This document shows positions 24,125 through 32,060 of a stretch of 37,528 bases of DNA, piece after piece. The notes under the pieces were generated by a model that saw only the letters and a list, made by a program, of their open reading frames with translations, was not told the origin of the DNA and searched no databases. The translations under genes and the position numbers were made by a program. The DNA is from an uncultured Faecalibacterium sp. (lineage in GTDB: Bacteria; Bacillota; Clostridia; Oscillospirales; Ruminococcaceae), in the NCBI GenBank assembly GCA_934525845.1, contig CAKSZS010000022.1:1-37528 (forward strand). The letters run 5' to 3'. The first letter of the stretch is position 1; each line of letters begins with the position of its first letter.

Positions 24125-24778
24125 ATGATCCGAGGCGTGATTTTTGATATGGACGGCCTGATGTTTGACACCGAGCGCATCTGGGCCACCCTGTGGGAGC
24201 CAGCCCTGCACTCGCTGGGCATGGAGTACAAGGAGGGGCTGGCCGAGGCCATGCGCGGCACCGCCGGAGAGTCCGGCCGCCGGGTCCTGCGGCAGTTCTA
24301 CGGTGCGGACTGCGATGCCGAAGCCATCCACGCGGCCCTGCACCGGGAGGCCGACCGCGCCTTTGCGGCGCGGCCGGACAAGAAGCCCGGTCTGGACGAA
24401 CTGCTGGCCTGGCTGGACGCCCATCACATTCCCATGGCGGTGGCTTCTTCCAGCCGGATGGCGTCCATCCTGCACCATCTGAACGGATGGGACCTGACCC
24501 ATTACTTCCCGGTGATCGTCTCCGGAGAACAGTTTGTTTCCTCCAAGCCGGATCCGGAGATCTTTCTGAAAGCAGCGCAGGGGCTGGGCACCCTTCCCGC
24601 CGAGACCCTTGTGCTGGAGGACAGCTACAACGGGGTGCGGGCCGGTGCCGCCGGGGGCTTCGTCACCGTAATGGTGCCGGATCTGATGCCGCCGGACGAC
24701 GAGATGCGCCGCCTGTACACCGCCGAATGCCCGGACCTGCACGCGGTGCGCGCCCTGCTGGAAGCCGGAACGCTGTGA
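24125..24778 (+). CDS. HAD family phosphatase (beta-phosphoglucomutase-like)
   Basis: A 217-residue HAD hydrolase. Motif I is FDMDGLMFD with nucleophile D8 and D10, motif II is in VASSSR, motif III is SSKPDPEIF and motif IV is VLEDSYNGVRAG. The helical cap after motif I places it in the subfamily of beta-phosphoglucomutase and sugar-phosphate phosphatases. GGAAAGGAG precedes the ATG at 24125, and a -10-like TACAAT lies at 24058-24063. A YczE-like membrane protein follows 21 bases later, probably in one transcript. The substrate is not predictable. Confidence 0.92.
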   Translation: MIRGVIFDMDGLMFDTERIWATLWEPALHSLGMEYKEGLAEAMRGTAGESGRRVLRQFYGADCDAEAIHAALHREADRAFAARPDKKPGLDELLAWLDAHHIPMAVASSSRMASILHHLNGWDLTHYFPVIVSGEQFVSSKPDPEIFLKAAQGLGTLPAETLVLEDSYNGVRAGAAGGFVTVMVPDLMPPDDEMRRLYTAECPDLHAVRALLEAGTL

Positions 24779-24799
24779 GCGCAGGGGAGGGGACATTCC

Positions 24800-25450
24800 A
24801 TGAAAAAACAGCAAATGGCCGCGCGGGCGGCCATTTATCTGGGCGGCATGGTACTGCTGGCCCTGGGCATCACCCTGAACACCAAGGCGGGCCTGGGCGC
24901 TTCGGCCATCGTGTCGGTGCCCTACACCATCAGCCGGGGCACCGGGCTGGATTTTGCCAACCTGACCCTCATCACCTACTGTGTGCTGGTGGCGGCGCAG
25001 TTTTTCATCAAGGGCAGGAACCGCACCGGACTGGACCTTCTGCAGGTGGTGGTGAGCATCGTGTTCACTCGTTTCCTGTCCCTGTTCCAGACCGGCATCC
25101 GGTATGCGAGCGGCTTTCTGCCCACCGACCTGCTGGTGCTGGCCCTGGGCATCCTGTTCACCGGCGTCGGCGCAGCCATGACGGTGGATATGCAGCTCAT
25201 CCCCAACCCCGGCGACGGCATCGTCAGCAGCCTGGCGGACCGGTTTCACAAGGAGCTTGGCCTGTGCAAGAACTGCTTTGATGCGTTCTGCGTGGTCTGC
25301 TCCCTTGTCATCGGCCTGTGCTTCGGCGACCTGCTGCTGGGCGTCGGTCTGGGCACGGTGCTGTCCATGGTCGGTGTGGGCCGGGTGATCTGGTTCTTCA
25401 ACCACCTCGCCAAGGCCCGCCTGCAGCAGTGGGCCGGGCTGGCAAAGTAA
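24800..25450 (+). CDS. YczE/YitT-like integral membrane protein
   Basis: A 216-residue protein with about five hydrophobic segments. It matches the pattern of YczE-like proteins: GITLNTKAGLGASAIVSVPY near the N-terminus and PNPGDGIVSSLA in the middle. Function of the family is unknown; some members lie beside transcription regulators or transporters. GGGGAGGGG stands just before the ATG. It ends before a strong terminator. Confidence 0.8.
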   Translation: MKKQQMAARAAIYLGGMVLLALGITLNTKAGLGASAIVSVPYTISRGTGLDFANLTLITYCVLVAAQFFIKGRNRTGLDLLQVVVSIVFTRFLSLFQTGIRYASGFLPTDLLVLALGILFTGVGAAMTVDMQLIPNPGDGIVSSLADRFHKELGLCKNCFDAFCVVCSLVIGLCFGDLLLGVGLGTVLSMVGVGRVIWFFNHLAKARLQQWAGLAK

Positions 25451-25463
25451 GTACATTCCCATC

Positions 25464-25505
25464 AAAAGGAGCCTGCCACGCATTGTTTGCGCGGCAGGCT
25501 CCTTT
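25464..25505. terminator. Bidirectional terminator
   Basis: A 13-bp stem AAAGGAGCCTGCC with its complement lies between convergent genes. Confidence 0.85.
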
Positions 25506-25513
25506 GTTCTCGT

Positions 25514-25915
25514 TTATCGTGCCGTCAGCCCGCCCACGAAGGCCAGGTAGCAGCCGAAGTCCCCGATGGTCTTGCGGGCCAGACGATCCGTTTTGTTGTC
25601 GCCCAGTGCATCCCGCCAGGCCGCCGGCTTGCCCATGCTGCGCAGGAACCGCGCCATCATGTCAAAGCTGTCGATAAGGGTGTTGTGCTGCAGGGTGCGG
25701 CCCTTGTCGGCGTCGGCCCGCTGGGACGGGGTCATCAGCACCCAGGAAGCCCGGATCTGCGCATACTGCACGGCGTTCTGGAGCAGCAGGTCGTACAGCT
25801 CCAGCGCGTCCTCGTCCTGCCCGATCTCTTCGGTCAGTTCCCGGTGCAGCTGCACCATCTGTTCCAGCGTCAGGCTCTGGGGCATGGTCTGGTATTCTTC
25901 ATAGGTATGGATCAT
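25514..25915 (-). CDS. Conserved-looking helical protein of unknown function
   Basis: A 133-residue soluble protein, mostly helical by composition (LEQMVQLHRELTEEIGQDEDALELYDLLLQ region, shown here only in part), acidic, with no signal peptide, metal motif or catalytic signature that I recognise. The ATG at 25915 is supported by GGAGGAAG nine bases upstream. It follows the sensor kinase gene after 80 bases on the same strand and may be the last gene of that transcript, but nothing ties it to signalling. Confidence 0.6.
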   Translation of the reverse strand: MIHTYEEYQTMPQSLTLEQMVQLHRELTEEIGQDEDALELYDLLLQNAVQYAQIRASWVLMTPSQRADADKGRTLQHNTLIDSFDMMARFLRSMGKPAAWRDALGDNKTDRLARKTIGDFGCYLAFVGGLTAR

Positions 25916-25995
25916 GGAAACTTCCTCCCGGTGTTCTTCATTTTCTGTATTATACCGCAGGCGGTGCCGGAATGCACGCGGGGAATCTTCCAGCT

Positions 25996-27369
25996 TCATG
26001 CTCCCGCCGCCAGCGGCAGCCAGATGACCGCCCGGGCGCCGCGGGGCGTGTTCTGCCCGAAGACCGCTTTTCCGCCGTGAGCGGCAGCGATCTGTTCCAC
26101 AACGTGCAGCCCCAGAATGTGCGGGGCGTTTTCGCCCGGTTCCGGTGCATTCAGCGCCGCCAGCACTGCCGGGGGATACCCTGCACCATCGTCTGCCACC
26201 GTGAGGCAGAGACGCTCCCGTACCGTCTCTGCCCGGATGCAGATCCGGATCGGGGCAGGGTTGTGCCGGACGCTGTTGTTCAGCAGGTTGTCCAGCAGCC
26301 GCCCCAGCAGGGCGCGGTCGGCCTGCAGCAGTGCCTGTTCTGCCGCCGGGGTCTGGGTCAGGGAAAGCTCACACCGCTCTGCCAGCGGGCTTTCATAAAA
26401 CTGCGCCACCAGCTCCCGGAGCAGCGGCCCGGCGGCTAGCGTTTCCCGGCGCAGGGGCTGGGCGCCGTACTGCAGCTTGCTGGTCAGGTTCAGGTCATCG
26501 ATCAGGACGCGGAGCTTTTCACTCTGGGTGCGGATGCCGCCGGCCTTCTGCCGCGCCGGGGCGGGCAGGGAAGCGTCCCGTTCCAGCTGCTCCGCCCAGC
26601 CCAGGATCAGCGCCAGCGGGGTGCGCACATCATGGCTCACCCCGGCGATCCACTGGGTGCGGGCATCGTCCCGCCGCGCCAGCATTTCGTTCTGCAGCTG
26701 CAGGTGGGTGCTGGTCTGGTTCAGTTTTTCGGCCAGCGCCCCGGCAAAGCCGGCTGTGGACAGCTGCACCGTCCGGCCATCCGCCAGCGCATCCAGTCCG
26801 TCGGCCACCGTCTGCAGCTGCCGGGCGCCCCGCCAGCTCACCAGCAGGCAGACCGCCAACCCCAGCACAAGCAGTAGCAGAACGAGCGGCAGAAGGCTGC
26901 CCGCCGCATCGGTCAGGAACCCCGGCGAGTTGTAGAGGTTGTACTTCCACACGCTGCCCTTCGGCATGGCAATGACGAACAGTCCATACGCTTCCGTCCA
27001 GCAGAACACCGGATAATCCTCCAGATACCACTTGGCAAAACGCGCCACATCCCGGGGCGTGTAGCGGCGGTCCAGAGCGTCCGGCAGGGCATAGCTCCAT
27101 GTGATCTCGCCTGCATCATCCAGCACCATGGCCCAAGCGTAGCCGTCCATCCATTCTTCCGGCGTGTGTTCCGCCCCAAAAGCAAGGCCGTCCGCCGTCC
27201 GCACCATGGCATCCGCGATGCGTCCGGAGGAATAGGTTTCCTGCGGGGCACGGGTGCTTTCCCGCCAGCCCAGCCAGCCGATGAACCCGATGCCCAGCAC
27301 CGCCAGCACCAGCACCATGCCCGCCGCCGCCAGCACATACCGGCGGATCAGCCGCGCAAAGGTCTTCAT
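25996..27369 (-). CDS. Sensor histidine kinase (LanK-like)
   Basis: A 457-residue membrane kinase. TM segments at about 12-34 and 157-178 enclose an extracytoplasmic sensor of about 120 residues; a HAMP-like linker follows. The phosphorylated His is H246 in SHDVRTPL, then the N box DNLLNNSVRHN and G-rich ATP lid. Its start overlaps the response regulator stop by four bases. It stands next to a LanFEG-like ABC transporter on the opposite strand, the usual setting of kinases that sense lantibiotics or other cell-wall peptides. Confidence 0.92.
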   Translation of the reverse strand: MKTFARLIRRYVLAAAGMVLVLAVLGIGFIGWLGWRESTRAPQETYSSGRIADAMVRTADGLAFGAEHTPEEWMDGYAWAMVLDDAGEITWSYALPDALDRRYTPRDVARFAKWYLEDYPVFCWTEAYGLFVIAMPKGSVWKYNLYNSPGFLTDAAGSLLPLVLLLLVLGLAVCLLVSWRGARQLQTVADGLDALADGRTVQLSTAGFAGALAEKLNQTSTHLQLQNEMLARRDDARTQWIAGVSHDVRTPLALILGWAEQLERDASLPAPARQKAGGIRTQSEKLRVLIDDLNLTSKLQYGAQPLRRETLAAGPLLRELVAQFYESPLAERCELSLTQTPAAEQALLQADRALLGRLLDNLLNNSVRHNPAPIRICIRAETVRERLCLTVADDGAGYPPAVLAALNAPEPGENAPHILGLHVVEQIAAAHGGKAVFGQNTPRGARAVIWLPLAAGA

Positions 27370-28085
27370 ACCGGTTCCTCCTTTGCCAGCTTGTAGCCGA
27401 TGCCCCGCACCGTGAGCAGAAAGCGGGGCCTTCCGGGTTCGGTCTCCAGTTTCTCCCGCAGATGGCGGATGTGCACGCCCAGGCTGTTCTCGTATCCGTA
27501 ATAATCCGCACCCCAGACGGCCTCGCAGAGGGCATCGTAGGTAACGATGTGCCCCCGGTTTTCGGCCAGCTTGCGCAGGAGCGAACGCTCGGTGGCCGTC
27601 AGGGCAAGGGTCCTGCCATCCGGCAGAGTGACAAGGGCATCGTGCAGATCCACCGTGCGGCCGCCCAGCAGAAGCGGCGCGTCCCGGGCAGGAGAAAGCC
27701 CGGCGCGGTAGACCCGCTGCAGGATGTGCTGCACCCGCAGAAGGAGTTCCTGCATCAGGAAGGGCTTGGTCAGGTAATCGTCCGCGCCCAGCCCCAGCCC
27801 GAACAGCCGGTCGGCATCTGCATCCCGGGCAGAGAGAAACAATGCCGGGACATCCGCCTTTGCCCGCAAGGCGCGGAACAGGGAAAACCCGTCGCCGTCC
27901 GGCAGGTTGATGTCCAGGATCATCAGTTCCGGGCGGTCCGCTTCAAACGCCGCCCGGGCCGCAGCGCAGTCCGCTGCGGCGGCAATGTGAACATAGCCCG
28001 CTCCGCTGAGTTGCTCCCGCAGGAGCTGCAGCAGATCCGGGTTGTCGTCCACGATCAGCAGTTTTGCATCGTACAGTGTATTCAT
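27366..28085 (-). CDS. OmpR-family response regulator (LanR-like)
   Basis: A 239-residue regulator: receiver domain with D13/D14 and phosphorylated D58 (LMILDINLPDG) and K in DDYLTKPF, then a winged-helix DNA-binding domain (about 140-236). The ATG at 28085 has AAAGGA about ten bases upstream, better than the in-frame ATG at 28103. It overlaps the kinase gene by four bases. Likely targets are the 11-bp-phased TTAAG repeats in front of the divergent ABC operon. Confidence 0.93.
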   Translation of the reverse strand: MNTLYDAKLLIVDDNPDLLQLLREQLSGAGYVHIAAAADCAAARAAFEADRPELMILDINLPDGDGFSLFRALRAKADVPALFLSARDADADRLFGLGLGADDYLTKPFLMQELLLRVQHILQRVYRAGLSPARDAPLLLGGRTVDLHDALVTLPDGRTLALTATERSLLRKLAENRGHIVTYDALCEAVWGADYYGYENSLGVHIRHLREKLETEPGRPRFLLTVRGIGYKLAKEEPV

Positions 28086-28127
28086 GGCAGTGCATCCTTT
28101 CATAGGATTGGTCTTTCGTCCGGTTCC

Positions 28128-28136
28128 ACTATACCA
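28128..28136 (-). promoter_or_regulatory. Extended -10 promoter of the two-component operon
   Basis: TGG-TATAGT on the minus strand is an extended -10 without a clear -35, 42 bases before the regulator start. Confidence 0.5.
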
Positions 28137-28171
28137 TACTTTTTCCGCACAGACCGGCATTCCCGCAAAAT

Positions 28172-28225
28172 TTAAGCGCAGATTAAGCTGGGCTTCCGGC
28201 CGATTTAAGGCGGCGGGTGTATCCT
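28172..28225 (+). promoter_or_regulatory. Response-regulator-dependent promoter of the ABC operon
   Basis: TTAAG occurs at 28172, 28183 and 28205: direct repeats one and two helical turns apart (11 and 22 bases), as OmpR/VanR regulators bind. A weak -10 (TATCCT, 28220-28225) has no -35, and the last repeat takes its place, so activation by the adjacent regulator is likely. Confidence 0.6.
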
Positions 28226-28292
28226 GTGGGTGTTCCCAGACGAACGGCTTCACCGCCCGATACTTCCGTTCCGGGAAGAAAGAGGTATTTCT

Positions 28293-29219
28293 ATGAAACC
28301 TGTCATTGAGACCCACGACCTGTGCAAGAGCTACAACGGCCATCCGGTGGTGGATCATCTGAACCTGACCGTCCCGCAGGGCTGCGTGTACGGTTTTCTC
28401 GGCCCCAACGGTGCGGGCAAATCCACCAGCATGAAAATGCTGCTGGGGCTTTGCCGCCCCACCGGCGGCAGCGTGGAGCTGCTGGGCCATGTGCTGAACG
28501 CGGAAAACCGCATCGCTCTTCTGCGGCAGACCGGAAGCCTGATCGAATCTCCCTCCGGGTACCTGCACCTGACCGCCCGGGAAAACCTTTCCATCGCGGC
28601 CGACCTGAAAGGGGTGGACGCAAAGGACATCGGCCGGGTGCTGGACATCGTGCACCTGACCGCTGACGCCGACCGGAAGGTGGGGCAGTATTCGCTGGGC
28701 ATGAAACAGCGGCTTGGCATCGCCGCTGCGCTGCTGGGCAGTCCGAAGCTGCTGATCCTGGACGAACCCACCAACGGCCTGGATCCGGCCGGCATCCAGG
28801 AGATGCGCAGTCTCATCGCCTCCATGCCGGAGACCACCGGAGCCACCGTGCTCATCTCCAGCCATCTGCTGGGGGAGATGGAGCAGATGGTGACCCAGGT
28901 AGGCATCCTGAACCACGGCAGGCTGCTGTTCGAAGGGCCGCTGACCGACCTGCAGCGCCACAGCCGGGGCAGTCTCCTTCTGCGGGTGCTGGATCTGCAG
29001 AAGGGGATCGCCGTGCTGGACCGGCAGGGCGTTCCGGCCGCCGCGCTGCCCCAGCAGCCCGGCCTCCTGCAGCTTCCGCCCCTGCCGGATGAAACGCTGG
29101 CCGAGCTGGTGCATACGCTGGCCGAAAGCGGTGCCGGCGTGGTCGGGCTGACCGCCCAGACAAAAACGCTGGAAGAGATCTTCCTCAGCCTGACCCAGAG
29201 CAGCGGGGAGGTGGCGTGA
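28293..29219 (+). CDS. ABC transporter ATPase, lantibiotic-protection (LanF/BcrA) type
   Basis: A 308-residue ATP-binding subunit. Walker A GPNGAGKST (37-45), Q-loop in LRQTGSLIE, signature YSLGMKQRLGIA, Walker B LLILDEP and H-loop SSHLL are intact. The stretch SLIESPSGYLHLTARENL is characteristic of the LanF/BcrA group that expels lantibiotics or bacitracin-like peptides from the membrane. AAGAGG precedes the ATG at 28293. Two permease genes follow one and three bases later, giving a LanFEG-like set. Confidence 0.92.
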   Translation: MKPVIETHDLCKSYNGHPVVDHLNLTVPQGCVYGFLGPNGAGKSTSMKMLLGLCRPTGGSVELLGHVLNAENRIALLRQTGSLIESPSGYLHLTARENLSIAADLKGVDAKDIGRVLDIVHLTADADRKVGQYSLGMKQRLGIAAALLGSPKLLILDEPTNGLDPAGIQEMRSLIASMPETTGATVLISSHLLGEMEQMVTQVGILNHGRLLFEGPLTDLQRHSRGSLLLRVLDLQKGIAVLDRQGVPAAALPQQPGLLQLPPLPDETLAELVHTLAESGAGVVGLTAQTKTLEEIFLSLTQSSGEVA

Positions 29220-29220
29220 G

Positions 29221-29970
29221 ATGGCCGCGTTCCGTGCAGAACTGAAAAAAGCCCATCGGCGGCACGACCTCGCATTCTGTCTGCTGCTGCCGCTCATCCT
29301 TGTGCTGTGGGTGGGCGGTCTGGCTCCGGCCAGCGAGGACGAACTGTCCAATGCCTACAGCGCGCTGTTCTACAGCATTCCGGTCCTGGAAGCCATCCTG
29401 CTGCCGGTCATGATGGCGGTTCTGGCGTCCCGCCTGTGGGATCTGGAGGTCAAAGGGAACACCCTCAAGCTGCTGTACACTCTGCAGAGCCGCCGCAGTC
29501 TGTTCGCGGGCAAAGCGGTGTTCGGGGTGCTGGAAGTGCTGGTGACCGTCGCGGTGGAGCTGGCCTGCATCCCGGTGCTGGGCATGGTGCACGGCTACAC
29601 CGAGGCCTTTCCCAAAGCGCAATTCGTCTATCTGTTCGTCTGCACGCTGGCGGTGGACCTGATGCTGTTCTTCGGCGAGTTCCTGCTCATGCTGCGGTGC
29701 GGCAATCCGCTCCCGGCGCTGTGCGTGGGCATCGTGGGATCGCTGGTAGGGCTGTTCTCAGCCTTTATGCCGCCGCTGGTCAGCTATTTTGTGCCGTGGG
29801 GCTACTACATCCCGCTTGGTTCCTATGTGGTGGCCCACTGGGATCCGACCGCCCGCACCGTCACCTACGGCACCCGGCCCTGCAGCTGGGGGCTGCTCGC
29901 ATTCACCATCCTGCTGGGCATCGGCCTGTTTTATGCCGCCTGGCGCAGGGTACAGACCGAGGAGGTGTAG
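29221..29970 (+). CDS. ABC permease, LanE/MutE type
   Basis: A 249-residue permease with six hydrophobic segments. The N-terminal part (MAAFRAELKKAHRRHD, then an LLLPLILVLW helix) and the cytosolic WDLEVKGNTLKLLYTLQ loop fit the MutE/EpiE family. The start lies one base after the ATPase stop, with GGGAGGTGG upstream. Works with the next gene as the membrane part of the transporter. Confidence 0.87.
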   Translation: MAAFRAELKKAHRRHDLAFCLLLPLILVLWVGGLAPASEDELSNAYSALFYSIPVLEAILLPVMMAVLASRLWDLEVKGNTLKLLYTLQSRRSLFAGKAVFGVLEVLVTVAVELACIPVLGMVHGYTEAFPKAQFVYLFVCTLAVDLMLFFGEFLLMLRCGNPLPALCVGIVGSLVGLFSAFMPPLVSYFVPWGYYIPLGSYVVAHWDPTARTVTYGTRPCSWGLLAFTILLGIGLFYAAWRRVQTEEV

Positions 29971-29973
29971 ATC

Positions 29974-30708
29974 ATGTTTCAACGCTGTCTCCGCGCGGAG
30001 AACCGCAAACTCCACGCATCTCCCATCTGGATCATGTTTTTTCTGCTGCCGGTGATCTCGGCCGGGTACGGCACCTTCAATTACCTGCAGAACCTTGAGA
30101 TCCTGACGGACGGCTGGTACAGCCTGTGGACCCAGCACACCCTGTTCTATTCCATGTTCTTTTTCCCGGCCATGGTGGCCGCCTACGCCGCGTATCTGTG
30201 GCGGCTGGAACACCTGGGGCACAACTGGAACCTCATCATGACGGCACCTGTGCCGCCGCTGGAACTGTTTGCCGCCAAGTTTGTGGTGACGGCAAAACTG
30301 GCTCTGCTGACCCATGGCTTCGTGTTTGTGCTGTACACCGTATGCGGCAAGCTCTTTGCCCATCTGCCCGGGTGGCCGCCGGTCCTCCTGCCGCTGTATC
30401 TGCTGCGCGGCGCACTGGGCGCACTGGCGGTCATTGCGGCACAGCTGGTGCTTTCCATGATCCTCCGCAGTTTTGCCGTACCCATTTTTCTCGGTCTGCT
30501 GGGCGGCATCTCCGGCATCTTTGCCGGTTCCAAGGGGCTTTCGCTGCTGTGGCCCTATGCCCTGATGCAGGCCGGCATGAACGCCAACAAGCGCATTGAC
30601 ACCCTTGCGGGGCATTACGGCCTGTTTTTCTGCAGCTGCCTGCTCTGGCTGGCCGCCATGTTCGTACTGGCGCGGTTCCTGCTGGAAAAACGGGACGTCA
30701 AAGCCTGA
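29974..30708 (+). CDS. ABC permease, LanG/MutG type
   Basis: A 244-residue permease with six hydrophobic segments, starting with a short cytosolic FQRCLRAENRKLHASP segment; RLEHLGHNWNLIMTAP is the typical first cytosolic loop of MutG-like subunits. GGAGG lies just before the ATG, three bases after the preceding stop. It is the last gene of the operon, followed by a strong terminator. No lantibiotic structural or synthetase gene is nearby, so resistance to peptides from others is more likely than self-immunity, unless the debris downstream is the remnant of a producer locus. Confidence 0.87.
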   Translation: MFQRCLRAENRKLHASPIWIMFFLLPVISAGYGTFNYLQNLEILTDGWYSLWTQHTLFYSMFFFPAMVAAYAAYLWRLEHLGHNWNLIMTAPVPPLELFAAKFVVTAKLALLTHGFVFVLYTVCGKLFAHLPGWPPVLLPLYLLRGALGALAVIAAQLVLSMILRSFAVPIFLGLLGGISGIFAGSKGLSLLWPYALMQAGMNANKRIDTLAGHYGLFFCSCLLWLAAMFVLARFLLEKRDVKA

Positions 30709-30710
30709 CC

Positions 30711-30755
30711 AAAAAGGCCCCTCTCCGCAGAACACTCTGCAGAGAGGGGCCTTTT
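30711..30755 (+). terminator. Terminator of the ABC operon
   Basis: A long stem (AAAAGGCCCCTCTC with GAGAGGGGCCTTTT and an inner GCAG/CTGC) lies right after the stop. Confidence 0.88.
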
Positions 30756-30914
30756 GCGTGTATCAGCAGCCGTAGGCCGGCGCACCGCCGCCCACGGCAA
30801 AATCCTGTCCGTGACGTCGAGGCCGCGCCCTTTGCCCGGACTCTGCTTCCGGCAGGGGCAGCAGAGCACGCTCCTCCGGAACCGATCCCTGCCGTTGACC
30901 TCCCTGATGCGGGC

Positions 30915-30938
30915 AAATTGTTCCACATGGAACAATTT
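30915..30938. other. 24-bp palindrome resembling a parS site
   Basis: AAATTGTTCCA-CA-TGGAACAATTT is an 11-bp perfect inverted repeat. Its core TGTTCCACATGGAACA is close to the ParB site consensus TGTTNCACGTGAAACA. It lies in non-coding debris. A hairpin or a repressor operator are alternatives. Confidence 0.4.
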
Positions 30939-30969
30939 GGCGCGATCCGGCACCCGATGCTGCTGCCGT

Positions 30970-31180
30970 GTGCAGAACAGCAAGGCGGGCAATGTCTTTG
31001 AGGCCCGACTGGCCGATGTGTGGGTCTGCCAGATGGAGCGATACCGGGATTATACCCGCTTTGCCAAATGTTCCAAGTGTGAACTGCCGGCCTTCTGCCG
31101 GGGGCTGTCCGGCCGTTGCCCGTGGGGAGAACGGCGATTTCTACGTCGCTGACCCACAGTGCCGGAAGGAGGTCCTTTAA
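30970..31180 (+). pseudogene. Frameshifted C-terminus of a radical SAM/SPASM peptide maturase
   Basis: One frame reads GNVFEARLADVW and then FAKCSKCELPAFCRG; within the following run of five G the similarity jumps by +1 to GCPAVARGENGDFYVADPQC and ends RKEVL-stop. Joined, these give the Cys pattern CxxCxxxxxCxGC...C of SPASM domains, which bind auxiliary iron-sulphur clusters in radical SAM enzymes that modify ribosomal peptides. No radical SAM core (CxxxCxxC) is found upstream; the bases 30756-30970 have no supportable coding content. It is therefore a remnant. Confidence 0.65.
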
Positions 31181-31184
31181 AACG

Positions 31185-31307
31185 ATGGATGTGATGCAGG
31201 CGATTTTCCATCGCCGTTCTATTCGGCGGTTCGATCCACGCCAGATCGAGGAAGAAGCCCTCGAACCGGAAATGAAGGCAAAACTTCGCTTGGCACTGCT
31301 CACCTGA
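31185..31307 (+). pseudogene. N-terminal stub of a nitroreductase-family gene
   Basis: Forty codons remain. MDVMQAIFHRRSIRRFDPRQ is the typical FMN-contacting N-terminus of nitroreductases (RRSIRxF), and GGAGG precedes the ATG. After about residue 27 the similarity is lost and the frame stops, where a functional protein has about 170-200 residues. It follows the SPASM remnant by four bases. Confidence 0.65.
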
Positions 31308-31372
31308 TGCAAAAAAGGGCACTGATTGCAATGCAATACAGCGCCCTACATCATCGGACATGGATAACACCG

Positions 31373-31391
31373 ACCGTGCAGAAACCGTGCA
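31373..31391 (+). repeat. Two 11-bp-phased ACCGTGCA repeats, left of the att site
   Basis: ACCGTGCA at 31373 and 31384, joined as ACCGTGCAGAA units. The same motif occurs three times at the same phase on the other side of the tRNA fragment. Possible integrase arm sites. Confidence 0.6.
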
Positions 31392-31408
31392 GACACGGCT
31401 TACAAAAC

Positions 31409-31447
31409 AAAAAAGCCATGAAATCTTTCGATTTCACGGCATTTTTT
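31409..31447 (-). terminator. tRNA-type terminator beside the tRNA-Arg fragment
   Basis: An 11-bp stem with one mismatch (31415-31425 with 31430-31440) lies between A-rich and T-rich runs, directly after the CCA of the tRNA fragment on the minus strand. Confidence 0.75.
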
Positions 31448-31491
31448 GGTGCGATGGAAGGGACTCGAACCCCCGGCCTACTGATTCGTAG
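31447..31491 (-). other. Attachment site: 3' fragment of tRNA-Arg(ACG)
   Basis: Read on the minus strand, the 45 nt are the anticodon loop CTACGAA, the 3' anticodon stem, variable loop, T arm (GGGGG-TTCGAGT-CCCTT), 3' acceptor strand CCATCGC and ACCA. Similarity stops exactly at the 5' edge of the anticodon loop: the expected ACTGA stem strand is absent. Half tRNAs broken in the anticodon loop are produced when tyrosine-recombinase elements integrate. The orientation means the element and the intact tRNA lie to the right. Confidence 0.8.
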
Positions 31492-31631
31492 CGCACGCCG
31501 GGCAATTCCCTCAATTTTTGGAAGTTACGTTTCATCGTCATTTCCAAGCGATACATCGCAGGTTTTGAGCTTCGAGTTTCTGCACCCTTTGTCCGATTTT
31601 GCAACGATTTGCACCCTTTGCACGTTTTGAA

Positions 31632-31661
31632 ACCGTGCAAAAACCGTGCAGAAACCGTGCA
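31632..31661 (+). repeat. Three 11-bp-phased ACCGTGCA repeats, right of the att site
   Basis: ACCGTGCA at 31632, 31643 and 31654. Just before them TGCACCCTTTG occurs twice (31581 and 31610). Apart from these and the tRNA fragment, nothing coding is seen in 31308-31762. Confidence 0.65.
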
Positions 31662-31762
31662 CTTACTCCCGGACAAACTAAAAACCACTTCATCCGACAA
31701 CGACTTGACGGCATTGGTTCGAGTGACCGCACACCAAAAATCAAGTCTTGGAGGATACTATT

Positions 31763-32011
31763 ATGACGAAATTGCTTTCCTGCCGCTACAACATGGACAC
31801 CAACCGGGTGGAAGCCCGGTTCGCAGATGGCACCACCCTTGCCATCGACTGCATCGCTGTGGAGGACGAATACGGCAACACACCGGCACAGCGGGCAGAA
31901 CTGGACTGGCTGCTGTGGAACAAGCCCTTGGAGTATGCCCAGATGGTGCTGAGAGGGGAGATGGAGCGTTATCTTTCTCTCGGCTGCGACCACGGCAGGC
32001 TGGAGGATTGA
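31763..32011 (+). CDS. DUF6061 family small protein
   Basis: An 82-residue protein (MTKLLSCRYN ... ARFADGTTLAIDC ... AELDWLLWN) that I recognise as DUF6061-like, a family found on integrative elements and phages of gut firmicutes; the function is unknown. GGAGGA lies eight bases before the ATG. It is the first gene inside the island, close to the attachment site. Confidence 0.75.
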   Translation: MTKLLSCRYNMDTNRVEARFADGTTLAIDCIAVEDEYGNTPAQRAELDWLLWNKPLEYAQMVLRGEMERYLSLGCDHGRLED

Positions 32012-32022
32012 GCCTTAGAAAT

Positions 32023-32060
32023 CGCGCGGCAAAACCGCTAATCGCGCGGCGCGCGTTTTT
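32023..32060 (+). terminator. Possible terminator after the DUF6061 gene
   Basis: AATCGCGCGGC is repeated (32020 and 32040); CGCGCG arms can pair, and T5 follows at 32056-32060. Confidence 0.45.

Noticed and set aside
30754..31152. Intact 132-residue protein
   Set aside because: Its first 70 codons have no family features and the SPASM part continues in another frame, so it is treated as debris.
31447..31491. Functional tRNA-Arg gene
   Set aside because: The 5' half, including acceptor and D arm, is absent; only an integration-type 3' fragment remains.
31538..31993. 151-codon minus-strand open frame opposite the DUF6061 gene
   Set aside because: No ribosome site; it crosses the repeat region and is a shadow of a supported plus-strand gene.
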